The notes: generated by a model not told the origin, from the letters alone. Counted from the first letter of the stretch, positions 1-7,242 are shown. The stretch: 18,794 nucleotides of DNA from JAYFRE01 sp034926235 (GCA_034926235.1 JAYFRE010000096.1:1-18794), one strand, 5' to 3'. Numbers and translations: made by a program.

Positions 1-625
1 TCAGGATTTCATAGGCCACCGGATGGCGGGGATAGACGGGCGAGGGGTCGAGCGGATGGGGGCAGGTGTGCAGCAGCACCAGCGTGTCCATCTCGAAGCG
101 CAAGGAGAGTTGCGCTCCGGCGCGGGCGTTGGACGGATCGAAGACCATGGTTCCGTCCGGGGCGACGGAAACCTTGGAGAACCAGTTGGCGTTGGCCGCC
201 AGATCGCGCCGTCCCAGCCCGTATTTCGCCGCTTCGACCAGAAAGCTGTCATGGCCGTTCTGGGTCCAGCCGTTGCGTGCGGTCCGGTAATCGACCTGCC
301 CCCATTTGCGGGCGACGCTGTCTTTGGTGGTGTTGCCGCATACGGTGTCGTGCCAGCCGACATCGTCGGCGACGATCGAGCAGAAGATACGGCCCATGTC
401 GGAATAAAGGCAGTGCCCCCGGGTCAGCTTGAAGGTGTGCTGGCATTTCAGGCTGTCGGGCGCGTTGTAGCGTTCCAACAGGTTGGCGGGGTTGTAGAAC
501 AGCATGCCCACATTGGCTCCGCCTTCGATGTCGGTCAGCCGCAGCAGCGCGCCGCGCCTGAGCGTCATCGACCAATGCTTTCCGCCGGGCAGTTCGTCCC
601 GGTAGAGAACGTCTTGGCTCGTCAT
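1..625 (-). CDS. DUF1989 urea carboxylase-associated protein, probable carboxyguanidine deiminase subunit (3' end missing)
   Basis: The visible 208 residues match the DUF1989 / 'urea amidolyase-associated protein' family. Recognisable parts are the N-terminal MTSQDVLYRDELPGGKHWS, a mid-protein segment HDTVCGNTTKDS (Cys and His candidates for metal binding), and a C-terminal LHTCPHPLDPSP segment. Proteins of this family usually occur as an adjacent pair. They were later shown to form the zinc-dependent carboxyguanidine deiminase (CgdA/CgdB) that acts after guanidine carboxylase, yielding allophanate for allophanate hydrolase. The start ATG at 625 has a strong AGGAGG six bases upstream and lies 12 bases after the ATPase stop, so it is the fourth gene of the operon. 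No stop is reached: the frame is still open at base 1. I am sure of the family. Which of the two subunits it is cannot be settled here. The guanidine role rests on family knowledge plus the riboswitch upstream. Confidence 0.88.
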   Translation of the reverse strand, partial: MTSQDVLYRDELPGGKHWSMTLRRGALLRLTDIEGGANVGMLFYNPANLLERYNAPDSLKCQHTFKLTRGHCLYSDMGRIFCSIVADDVGWHDTVCGNTTKDSVARKWGQVDYRTARNGWTQNGHDSFLVEAAKYGLGRRDLAANANWFSKVSVAPDGTMVFDPSNARAGAQLSLRFEMDTLVLLHTCPHPLDPSPVYPRHPVAYEIL

Positions 626-637
626 TCCTTGCCTCCT

Positions 638-1495
638 CTATCGGGTCGTCCCGTCGATATGGGCCTGTGCTTCTTGTGGGCCGGGTCGTCCCGGCCAGGC
701 CATGTCGGCGGCGGCGTCATAGCCCGCCGCCTTGCTGTGAAGTTCGTGCAGTGCGTCCTTGCGCTCGCGCGCATTGGCGCGGTCCAGCGGCAGGTCGAAG
801 GTGATGGTCGCGCCATAGACGCCGATTTCCTCGGGCCGCGTCCGGTAGCGGTCGAAGGCGATCAACCGGGTACCGAGATGGAACGCCTCCCTCAGATCGT
901 GCGTGACCATGAAGACGGTGAGGCCGGTTTCTTCGAACAAGCCGAGCATCAGCTCGTGCATGTCGGCGCGGATGCCGGGATCGAGCGCGCCGAAGGGTTC
1001 GTCCAGCAGCAGGATCTTCGGCTTCTTGATCAGCGCCTGGGCGATCGCCAGACGCTGCTGCATGCCGCCCGAAAGCTGCGACGGGTATTTGTCGCGCGCG
1101 GCATCCAGCCCGACGGCCTCGATGATCGGGCGGCAGCGTTCAAACAGCACCCGGCGCTTGGTGCCGAACAGGCGTCCGATGATGGGGGCGGCCTGGGCTT
1201 CCAGGCCGAAGGCGACGTTTTCCAGCACCGTCAGATGGGGAAAGACGGAATAACGCTGGAACACGACGCCGCGATCCTCGGTGGGTTCGGGCGGCAGCGG
1301 CTCTCCATCCATCAGGATCTTGCCCCGGCTCGGGGTTTCCTGGCTCAACAGCATGCGCAGGAAGGTGGATTTGCCGCAGCCCGAAGGGCCGACGATGGAG
1401 ACGAAGGAATGGGGGACGACGTCCAGATTGACCCGTTCCAGGATCACCTGTCCCTCATATTCCTTCCAGACATTGGTCACCGAGACATGGGTCAT
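638..1495 (-). CDS. ABC transporter ATP-binding protein, nitrate/taurine-type, guanidine/urea-carboxylase operon
   Basis: This 285-residue ATPase should power import by the binding protein and permease encoded just upstream. All ABC motifs are intact: Walker A GPSGCGKST (residues 36-44), Q-loop VVFQ (77-80), signature LSGGMQQ (141-147), Walker B ILLLDEP (161-167), D-loop GALD (169-172) and switch His199 in VTHD. The start at 1495 is chosen because its ATG overlaps the TGA of the permease gene as ATGA, a typical translational-coupling junction. A longer open frame upstream in the same register is only a shadow of the permease gene. The C-terminal tail of about 60 residues after the ABC core is longer than in TauB/SsuB-type ATPases and ends in a Pro/Gly-rich stretch of no known function. 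Substrate inference (guanidine or a related compound) comes from the operon and its riboswitch, not from this protein. Confidence 0.93.
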   Translation of the reverse strand: MTHVSVTNVWKEYEGQVILERVNLDVVPHSFVSIVGPSGCGKSTFLRMLLSQETPSRGKILMDGEPLPPEPTEDRGVVFQRYSVFPHLTVLENVAFGLEAQAAPIIGRLFGTKRRVLFERCRPIIEAVGLDAARDKYPSQLSGGMQQRLAIAQALIKKPKILLLDEPFGALDPGIRADMHELMLGLFEETGLTVFMVTHDLREAFHLGTRLIAFDRYRTRPEEIGVYGATITFDLPLDRANARERKDALHELHSKAAGYDAAADMAWPGRPGPQEAQAHIDGTTR

Positions 1496-2319
1496 GACGC
1501 CCTCCGCTTGGCTTCCATCCACGGGAACAGGGCGTGGTTGAGACGTTTGAGGGCGATGTCGCAGAGCAGGGCCAGAAGGGTGATCCAGACCACATAGGGC
1601 AGGATTACATCCATCGCCAGATAACGCCGCATCAGGAAGATGCGGTAACCCAGCCCGACCTCGGCGGCTATGGCCTCGGCCGAGATTAGGAACAGCCAGG
1701 CCGAGCCCAGCGACAGCCTGACCCCGTCGATCAGGCGGGGCAGAATCTGCGGCAGCACCACCCGGAGTATGATCTGCACGCTGGATGCGCCCAGCGTTTG
1801 CGCCTTGATCAGCTGTTCGCCGGGCAGCTCCATGACGCGTCCTTGCAAATCGCGCATCAGGAACGGGGCGACTCCGACGATGATCAGCATCACCTTCGAC
1901 AATTCGCCCAGGCCGAAAACGATGAACAGGATGGGCAGGACCGCCATCGGCGGGATCATCGAGATCACCACCACCAGCGGCGACAATCCCGCCCGGATAT
2001 AGGGGATGACGCCGTTGGCGACGCCGATGATGAGGGCGAGCGCCATCGACACCGCCAGCCCGGTTCCCAGACGGGTCAGGCTGGCGGCGGTATCGGCCCA
2101 CAGGAGAACCGATCCGGTCCGGGGATCGATCTGGAAGGCGACCCGGACGATGGCGTTGGCCAGGGCGGCAAACCCCGGCAGCAGCTTGTCGTTCGGGTTG
2201 TCGGCCAGCCGGATGGCCGAACTGGTGGCGTAAAGTCCGATCAGGATGAGGAACGGCAGCAACCCCAGATGAAACTGGCCGAAACGGCCGGGGTGCCGGT
2301 TGATCAGGCGTCGCGCCAT
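1492..2319 (-). CDS. ABC transporter permease, nitrate/taurine (BPD_transp_1) type
   Basis: This is a 275-residue inner-membrane permease. The hydrophobic segments are clear: an N-terminal helix around residues 17-35 (LGLLPFLILIGLY), a pair around 92-130, and a C-terminal helix around 240-258. The cytoplasmic EAA-type loop that docks the ATPase is visible around residues 165-200 (KAQTLGASSVQIILRVVLP). The length is normal for TauC/SsuC/NrtB-like permeases. GGAG lies about seven bases before the ATG at 2319. The gene follows the binding-protein gene after 33 bases and overlaps the ATPase gene by four. Its place between the binding protein and the ATPase makes it the channel of the same importer. 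Similar permeases elsewhere carry sulfonates or nitrate, so the substrate call depends on context. Confidence 0.92.
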   Translation of the reverse strand: MARRLINRHPGRFGQFHLGLLPFLILIGLYATSSAIRLADNPNDKLLPGFAALANAIVRVAFQIDPRTGSVLLWADTAASLTRLGTGLAVSMALALIIGVANGVIPYIRAGLSPLVVVISMIPPMAVLPILFIVFGLGELSKVMLIIVGVAPFLMRDLQGRVMELPGEQLIKAQTLGASSVQIILRVVLPQILPRLIDGVRLSLGSAWLFLISAEAIAAEVGLGYRIFLMRRYLAMDVILPYVVWITLLALLCDIALKRLNHALFPWMEAKRRAS

Positions 2320-2352
2320 GGCGGTTCTCCGTCGGGAAAGCGGGACTTGAGG

Positions 2353-3432
2353 TCAGAGCTTGCCGTCGGCGGCCATCTGGGCGTAGGCGTCGTCGAAGCG
2401 CAGCTTGATGTTCTTCGCGTCACCCAGCACCTTGCCGCCGGGGAAAGTGATGCCGACCACGTCTTTGTTCTTGGCGCCGTCGCCCAGCAGGTTGTGGGCG
2501 AAGGAAAAGGTGCGGACCAGATCCATGGCCTTGACGGCTTCGGGGCTGCGGGTGAAATCGGCTGCCGCCTTGGGATCGCTGTAGAGATAGGTGGTCTTCA
2601 ACTGGGATTCGTAGCCGGCGAGATCTGTGCCGGACAGCCGGGCCATCGCCTCGCGTGCGGCCTTGCCGGCTTCGTCTTTCCGGGTCATCAGGGCCAACGT
2701 TTCGTACCAGGCCCCGGTCAACGCCTTGCCCAGCTTCGGATTGTCCTTGAGCGTGCCGCTGTTGACCACGGTCAGGTCCATGATCTCGCCCGGAATTTTG
2801 CTGGAATCGAAGACCTCGGTCATGCCTGCGCCCTTCAGGATTTCGGACAATTGCGGGTTCCAGGCGACGATGGCGGTGACATCGGGGCTGGCGGCCGCGC
2901 CGACGATATCGGCATCGGCGGTGTTGACGATTCTGATGTCGCGTTCGCTCAACCCGACCGAGTCGAGGGCGCGGGCAAGCAGATAGTGGGAAACCGACAA
3001 TTCGACGAGATTGACCTTCTGGCCCTTGATGTCCTTTAAGGATTTCGCGCCCTTAAGGACCACGCCGTCATTGCCGTTGGAATAGTCGCCGATCAGAAGG
3101 GCGGTGGTGTCGACGCCGCCGGCGGCGGGAATGGTCAGCGCGTCCATGCTGGCCACGCTTACGCCGTCGAACTTGCCGGCGGTGTATTGGTTCACCGATT
3201 CTATGTAGTCGTTGACCTGGACCAGCTCGACCGTGATGCCGTATTTGTCGGCCCATTTCTTGACGATGCCGGCTTCCTGGGCATAGCCCCAGGGCATCCA
3301 GCCCGCATAGATGGACCAGGCGATCTTGAAATCGGTTTTTTCGGCCGCCTGGACGGGCGCGCCCCAGGCCAGGGCGCAAGCCAAGGCGGTGGCGGCGATC
3401 GTCATGCTCTTGAAGGAAAAGGCCATCGTCAT
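2353..3432 (-). CDS. Periplasmic substrate-binding protein of the urea-carboxylase/guanidine-region ABC transporter
   Basis: This is a 359-residue exported protein. Residues 1-30 look like a Sec signal peptide (SMTIAATALACALAWGAPVQAA) with a likely cut before EKTDFKIAW. The mature protein starts with the pattern IAWSIYAGWMPWGYA typical of NMT1/TauA-like binding proteins, and it resembles the family annotated as 'ABC transporter periplasmic binding protein, urea carboxylase region'. It would capture the substrate in the periplasm and deliver it to the permease encoded 33 bases downstream. Two in-frame ATGs are possible: 3432 (GGAG only three bases away) and 3426 (GGAG nine bases away). The second spacing is more usual, so the protein may be two residues shorter. 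It is the first gene behind the guanidine-I riboswitch, with a leader of about 115 bases between aptamer and start. Direct binding of guanidine is an inference. Confidence 0.92.
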   Translation of the reverse strand: MTMAFSFKSMTIAATALACALAWGAPVQAAEKTDFKIAWSIYAGWMPWGYAQEAGIVKKWADKYGITVELVQVNDYIESVNQYTAGKFDGVSVASMDALTIPAAGGVDTTALLIGDYSNGNDGVVLKGAKSLKDIKGQKVNLVELSVSHYLLARALDSVGLSERDIRIVNTADADIVGAAASPDVTAIVAWNPQLSEILKGAGMTEVFDSSKIPGEIMDLTVVNSGTLKDNPKLGKALTGAWYETLALMTRKDEAGKAAREAMARLSGTDLAGYESQLKTTYLYSDPKAAADFTRSPEAVKAMDLVRTFSFAHNLLGDGAKNKDVVGITFPGGKVLGDAKNIKLRFDDAYAQMAADGKL

Positions 3433-3517
3433 GCACTCCGGATCTTCGTTGCAACGGTCCGAAGGGAGCGACGGCTCGGGCTGCGGGGAGAACGCGTGTC
3501 CAGAGGCCTCCGCGACA

Positions 3518-3534
3518 GGAACGAAAGCCGTTCC
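3518..3534 (-). other. Leader hairpin between riboswitch and first gene, possible expression platform
   Basis: On the minus strand GGAACG and CGTTCC form a 6-bp stem with a five-base loop, about 13 bases after the aptamer ends. No U-run follows, so it is not a canonical terminator. The GGAAC arm could also pair with GTTCC of the conserved CTAGGGTTCC at the 5' edge of the aptamer (3642-3646), so the two structures could compete. This is an inference from visible complementarity only. Confidence 0.35.
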
Positions 3535-3546
3535 CCTCGGTTAGAA

Positions 3547-3652
3547 CCTCCCGGGCTTTTGTCCCGCCGTGTGTCCGCCTTCCGGTCTGAAAAACCGGTG
3601 GAGCGGATTGCGACTCTCGGACCAGACACCGCCGAACGGCCGGAACCCTAGT
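3547..3652 (-). ncRNA. Guanidine-I riboswitch (ykkC class)
   Basis: Read on the minus strand, the conserved blocks of the guanidine-I aptamer occur in order: CTAGGGTTCCG (3651-3641), GTCTGGTCCGAGAG (3627-3614), then ACACGGCGGGA followed by CAAAAGCCCGGGAG (3572-3548). Between the second and third blocks is a variable hairpin, CCGGTtttTCAGACCGG-like, around 3581-3600. These blocks are nearly invariant in ykkC subtype-1 RNAs, which bind guanidinium and switch the downstream gene on. The RNA sits about 115 bases before the binding-protein gene and a few bases after the predicted start of transcription. Its presence is the main evidence that the operon handles guanidine rather than urea. Motif recognition is by eye but the match is extensive. 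Confidence 0.95.
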
Positions 3653-3667
3653 CGCAGGGAGGACGTT

Positions 3668-3684
3668 TGCATAAGCCATGCCAA
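3668..3684 (-). promoter_or_regulatory. Sigma-54 (RpoN) -24/-12 promoter for the guanidine operon
   Basis: Minus-strand TTGGCATGGCTTATGCA fits the sigma-54 consensus TTGGCAC-G-N4-TTGCA with GG and GC exactly ten bases apart. The first six -24 bases match, as does the final TGCA; the two differences are C to T at position 7 and T to A at position 13. The predicted start of transcription near 3657 falls about six bases before the first conserved base of the riboswitch (3651). That is the arrangement expected if this promoter drives the aptamer. RpoN with NtrC is the usual nitrogen-limitation system. I could not identify an NtrC enhancer site upstream. Confidence 0.72.
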
Positions 3685-3705
3685 GGCAAGGGTGAGAGAA
3701 ACTGC

Positions 3706-3738
3706 CCAAAAATTCCCCGATCCCTGTGGGTTTCGGGA
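3706..3738 (-). terminator. Rho-independent terminator of the 5546-7003 / 3863-5512 gene unit
   Basis: On the minus strand CCCGA (3737-3733) pairs with TCGGG (3720-3716) around an inner CCC-ACA-GGG stem, then GAATTTTT follows (T-run at 3712-3708). It lies about 125 bases beyond the stop of the upstream gene and just before the sigma-54 promoter, so it would insulate the guanidine operon from read-through. The stem is short and interrupted, so strength is uncertain. Confidence 0.5.
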
Positions 3739-3837
3739 TTATTTGCCTAAAAAATATGCGAAGCAGAGCCCATTTCATAGGCGTCTGCGCATCGCATGAT
3801 CGGTGAACGATCTTTCCTGGCCGGTCCTGGAATGGGG

Positions 3838-3870
3838 CCGCCTGCCGTCGTGCCGAAGGCGGTCAGGCGG
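3838..3870 (-). other. Inverted repeat across the stop codon of the 549-residue protein gene
   Basis: CCGCCTG (3838-3844) and CAGGCGG (3864-3870) form a 7-bp stem that includes the stop codon. No U-run follows on the minus strand, so it is more likely an mRNA 3'-end stabiliser or a weak terminator than a canonical one. Confidence 0.4.
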
Positions 3871-5512
3871 TGATGGGCTGCGTTTTTTCGTCAAGGCGGG
3901 GTGGCGGCGGCGCTTCAAAAGCCTCGTCGCCGATTCGCCTTAAGGCCTCGCGCGCGTCCTGAAGCCATTTTTCCGGCCGGGTCCCGGGCGTGATCGGGTA
4001 AAGCAGCGCCACCGTGGTTAGGGGGCCGTAACGCTGCTGGAAATCGGATAGTACTTTCATCTGTTCGCGCAGCAAGGAACCGGTGCCGGCGCAGATATCT
4101 TCCATCACCGTTCGCAGCGTGCGGAAAAACACCTCGACGCCGAAGGTCATGTTCTGAAGTGCTGCCTGGCCGGGGCGGAGGATGAATTGCTCCGCGCCGT
4201 CGATCTGGTCTTGCAGCAGGCGCTCGACGCGGCTGATCTTGGCCTGCTGCGCCGACAGGGTCAGCATTTTGCAGCGCGCGCGGACATAGCGTTCGATGTC
4301 CTGTCCGCTGACCGAGCGGGCTTCGGTCCGCCCGTCGCGGAAGGCCAGCAAGTGCCGCCGTTCGGCCGGGCCGAGCTGGCGGATCAGTTCGGGCACCTGC
4401 CGGGCCAGCCCGCCTTTGCGGATATCGGCCAGGACGCGGGAGCGTTTGGCCCAGCGCGCAATCACGGCGGCGCCTTCCATCGCGGTCATGCCGTCAAAAG
4501 AAAAGTGGCGGCGGCAACGCGCGGCCACCGGCAGGACGGCGTCGGCGAAATTCGAGAACAGCTTTTCGATCCGCGCCGTCGCTTTGATCTCATCGGCATA
4601 GGCATAGCAGACCGCTGCGACCTCGGCCTCGCTTTCCTGGAACCGGACCTGGTGCAGGACCCGTTCGTAAAGAACTTGAACGGTGGTGGGGAAGGTGCCG
4701 GGATCGATCCGGTTGTCGCGCAGAAAGGCTTCGAAGCGTTCCTTGCCCCCCGGATCGGTCAGACCCAACTGGGTTTGGACCAGGGTGCGTTCCAGCGCCT
4801 CGTTGACGTCCAGCCCTTCCAGATATTCGCCGATGGCGTATTCGGCGATGTCTTTGAAACTGGCCAGGGGATTGCCGTATTTCACCTTTGGCAGCCGGGC
4901 TTGGCGCTGGGTGGAGGAATTGCGGAACGCGTTCACCGCCGATTGGGAGGTGGTCTGGTCCAGCATCTGGATTCGCGCCGGATTGGCGACGGCCTTCAAA
5001 TAAAGATCCAGGGAACTGCCGAACAATCCCTGCCAAAGCGGATTACCGCTTAACCGGTCCAGCGCTAAAAAATCGGAAAAGCCGAAGATCTTTTCGTCCG
5101 CCATGCTGATGAACAAGGCGTCGAAGACGCGGGTGGACCAGGCGGACGGGGTGTCGTTTTCGCGCCAGAAGAACTGTGGCGTGTGGTTCAGGCGCAAAAA
5201 CAGCGCGATTGCGTTCAATCCGGCTTTCGGATTTTTCGGCAGGGCGATGACAGGTTTGCCGCCGCTGGCCAGTTCGAGCATGGCGTCCATCATGCCGATG
5301 GCGTGAAGCTTGATCAGACCGCCGGGGTCGATCAGCGCCGGATTGCGCAGCAATTGTCCCGCGCCGATGCGGTTCGCGGCCACGTCGGCCAGGATGCGTT
5401 CGCCATTCATGCCAAACCGGCTTAGCAACCGGGCGAGCCGGCGGTTCATCGCCTCGGCGGAGGGCGGGAGATCGGCCGGAGGGGTGGGCGGAGGCGGTGC
5501 GCTTTTAGTCAT
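3863..5512 (-). CDS. Uncharacterised 549-residue protein with proline-rich termini
   Basis: I do not recognise this protein. It has no signal peptide or membrane segment, so it is probably cytoplasmic. Visible features are a proline-rich N-terminus (PPPPTPPADLPP, residues 6-17), a basic and leucine-rich stretch (MNRRLARLLSRFGMNGERILADV), a mostly helical body, and a second proline run (APPPP) near the C-terminus. A helical region near residues 415-445 (SAQQAKISRVERLLQDQIDG) could be a coiled coil. No catalytic motif stands out. The ATG at 5512 is preceded by AAGGA about 15 bases away and a weaker GAAAGA at five. The gene follows the ankyrin-like gene after 33 bases on the same strand, so the two are probably co-transcribed and may act together. 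The long open frame with alphaproteobacterial codon use supports a real gene. Confidence 0.85.
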   Translation of the reverse strand: MTKSAPPPPTPPADLPPSAEAMNRRLARLLSRFGMNGERILADVAANRIGAGQLLRNPALIDPGGLIKLHAIGMMDAMLELASGGKPVIALPKNPKAGLNAIALFLRLNHTPQFFWRENDTPSAWSTRVFDALFISMADEKIFGFSDFLALDRLSGNPLWQGLFGSSLDLYLKAVANPARIQMLDQTTSQSAVNAFRNSSTQRQARLPKVKYGNPLASFKDIAEYAIGEYLEGLDVNEALERTLVQTQLGLTDPGGKERFEAFLRDNRIDPGTFPTTVQVLYERVLHQVRFQESEAEVAAVCYAYADEIKATARIEKLFSNFADAVLPVAARCRRHFSFDGMTAMEGAAVIARWAKRSRVLADIRKGGLARQVPELIRQLGPAERRHLLAFRDGRTEARSVSGQDIERYVRARCKMLTLSAQQAKISRVERLLQDQIDGAEQFILRPGQAALQNMTFGVEVFFRTLRTVMEDICAGTGSLLREQMKVLSDFQQRYGPLTTVALLYPITPGTRPEKWLQDAREALRRIGDEAFEAPPPPRLDEKTQPITA

Positions 5513-5545
5513 CGTGGTCTTTCGCGATCCTTGCTGCGGGTTCCG

Positions 5546-7003
5546 TCACCCTCTGGCGGCCTGAATTTGAGGCAGAGGAAGACGGAATGTCGGGGGCAAG
5601 GGCCCCTTTCGTCCGACCGACTTCGCCAATTCCTCGATCTCGGCCACTCGGGCGAGCAGGAAATCCCTGGCGTCGCTGTCGATATGCGCCATCGCCGCCA
5701 CCATCTGTTTGGCGCGCGTCGTCGTCACCACCTTCGCCATCGCCGCTTTGTAAAGCCGCCGGGCGGCGGTCTCGGGGTCGGACACCATCATTAACAGTGT
5801 GATTCCGGCCCGGTTCGGGAAGGCGGTGATGATCGCGTGCAGATCGTTCGGCGCTAATCCGGACAAAAGCCGTTTCAGCGCCTGAAGATCGTTCCGCACC
5901 ATGGCCCAATGAAAGACGGTGTTGCCGTCGGGGTCCTGCTGCAGCAAAAGAGAGAGCAGCGGATTGGTCGGCGCGGGCGAATCCTTGTCGACCAGGAAAG
6001 GCGTGCGGATGGTTTCGCCGCGCTGCATGACGTTGACCGCCAATTCGTCATTGCGCAGCAGGCTGGTGATCTTGACCATATGGGCGTGTTTCTGGGCGGC
6101 GAGCGCCTTGAACAGGACGCCTTCGCCACCTTTGTCGCGCACCAGCATGCGCTTGGCAAACAGACGCTGGACATAGGCCTTGCGCGTGGCGATGTCGGGA
6201 ACGGGAATGGTTTCCGCCGTTTCGATCGTGTTCTGCACCAAAAGCCGGATCAGATCGTCGAACATGGCGTGGTTGGCGATGCCGATCAGTTTGAAAAAGG
6301 CCGGGCTGGCGGTGTCGTCGTTGCGGTAATCGAAGAACAGGCGGCAGGTCGCGGCGCGCAGGACGGCGTCCGCTTGGGGCTGGACCGCTTGTTTCAACAC
6401 ATGCTGCGACAGCAACCCCTGATTATTCTGGATGTCGTTGGAGAAAAGCTGGCTCATCAGGTGGTTGCGCTGCGCCTCGTCTTTCGCCTGTTCAGAGATG
6501 GCGCGTTCGAGATTCTCGATCGATAGATGTTTGGCCTGAACCAGCGCATTGATCGATTTCCAGCGCGGCGCCGGCAGCAGCATTTTCGATAAAGGCGATT
6601 CGCCCTTTTTGTTGCGCTTGGAAAAATCGATATCCATCGCCAGCAGGGCGCGGGCGATGCGCAAGGTGGAGATGCCTTCGCGGTTGGACAGCGTCCCCGC
6701 CAGATAGTGCCAGATCCCGTTGCCGGCCCGGTCTTCGTGATTGAGATAGGCGAAGACCTGGTCTTCCTTTTCCTGATCGCGCCAATAGGCGCTGATCGTG
6801 TCGAACACCACCGCCGCCGAATCGACCTTTTCCTGTCCGAGCAGGAATTGCAGATAGGTTTCGTCATTGCCTCCGCGCGCCCGGAAAAGATCGGAGGAAT
6901 TATTCTGAAATTTTATCCATTGCAGGAAGAAGTAGCTGAATTTCGATGGGGATTTTTGGTGTCTGGATCGGATGTCGTCATGAATGTCGTTCACTGTGCG
7001 CAT
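5546..7003 (-). CDS. Uncharacterised 485-residue protein with degenerate ankyrin-like repeats
   Basis: The body shows ankyrin-like units, each starting with a D/N-x-x-G-x-(T/S)-x-hydrophobic pattern: DRAGNGIWHYLAG (residues 91-103), NKKGESPLSKML (131-142), DPDGNTVFHWAMVRNDLQAL (357-376) and NRAGITLLMMV (397-407). The loop-helix spacing suggests two separate repeat blocks with a helical linker rich in Gln and Lys. Ankyrin repeats normally mediate protein binding. There is no signal peptide, no membrane segment and no enzymatic motif. The start at 7003 is the best fit to the frame; an AAGGA lies about 12 bases upstream, which is long. It heads a two-gene unit with the 549-residue protein and is divergent from the OsmC-family gene. 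Partner and function are unknown. Confidence 0.82.
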   Translation of the reverse strand: MRTVNDIHDDIRSRHQKSPSKFSYFFLQWIKFQNNSSDLFRARGGNDETYLQFLLGQEKVDSAAVVFDTISAYWRDQEKEDQVFAYLNHEDRAGNGIWHYLAGTLSNREGISTLRIARALLAMDIDFSKRNKKGESPLSKMLLPAPRWKSINALVQAKHLSIENLERAISEQAKDEAQRNHLMSQLFSNDIQNNQGLLSQHVLKQAVQPQADAVLRAATCRLFFDYRNDDTASPAFFKLIGIANHAMFDDLIRLLVQNTIETAETIPVPDIATRKAYVQRLFAKRMLVRDKGGEGVLFKALAAQKHAHMVKITSLLRNDELAVNVMQRGETIRTPFLVDKDSPAPTNPLLSLLLQQDPDGNTVFHWAMVRNDLQALKRLLSGLAPNDLHAIITAFPNRAGITLLMMVSDPETAARRLYKAAMAKVVTTTRAKQMVAAMAHIDSDARDFLLARVAEIEELAKSVGRKGPLPPTFRLPLPQIQAARG

Positions 7004-7168
7004 GTCGGCGCATGTCCTTGTCCGGGCCGAGCAGATTGGTCATGGCGGGAACGGATGAAGGCCGGCCCCGCCATTCGCCGACCATAGCGGAACCGATGCG
7101 GCCTCTCTGTGACGGTTGCAAGAATCAGTCAAAAAAATCGGTTCGTATCGGTGGGTATAGGCATTCAT

Positions 7169-7207
7169 CCCGCCTTGCGGGGGCGGACAGGATCGGCTAC
7201 AGCCGAT
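7169..7207. promoter_or_regulatory. Inverted repeats in the divergent ankyrin-like / OsmC intergenic region
   Basis: Two dyads lie 36-74 bases before the OsmC start: CCCGC-CTT-GCGGG (7169-7181) and ATCGGCT-AC-AGCCGAT (7192-7207). The second is a perfect 7-bp inverted repeat with a two-base centre, the size of a dimeric repressor site. The surrounding sequence repeats ATCGG several times (about 7138, 7148, 7193, 7212 and 7225). The regulator is unknown; an operator or a leader hairpin are both possible. Confidence 0.4.
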
Positions 7208-7242
7208 GGGAATCGGCATATTCATCGGGATTGGACGGCAAG

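Larger units (their letters stand above)
3433..3862. other. Intergenic control region between the 549-residue protein gene and the guanidine operon
   Basis: This 430-base stretch without a gene contains, in minus-strand order, the end-of-gene hairpin and terminator of the upstream unit (3838-3870 and 3706-3738), the sigma-54 promoter (3668-3684), the guanidine-I aptamer (3547-3652) and a leader with a small hairpin. It includes a locally AT-rich patch around 3740-3780 that I cannot assign. Confidence 0.8.

Noticed and set aside
638..2101. Single 487-residue protein covering the ATPase and part of the permease region
   Set aside because: Only the last 285 residues read as an ABC ATPase; the earlier part is an out-of-frame shadow of the permease gene, which is intact in its own frame.
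23..3039. Long plus-strand frames opposite the ABC transporter operon
   Set aside because: They are shadows: the minus-strand frames contain complete ABC motifs, ATGA junctions and ribosome sites, while the plus frames read as low-complexity sequence.
3757..3772. A second sigma-54-like sequence, TGGGCTCTGCTTCGCA, on the minus strand
   Set aside because: The GG-N10-GC spacing is present but most other positions do not match, and a terminator-like hairpin (3706-3738) follows at once. The site at 3668-3684 is far better and correctly placed.
6946..7242. N-terminal extension of the OsmC-family gene
   Set aside because: The frame is open, but it overlaps the start of the divergent gene, has no homologous character, and would greatly exceed the family's length.
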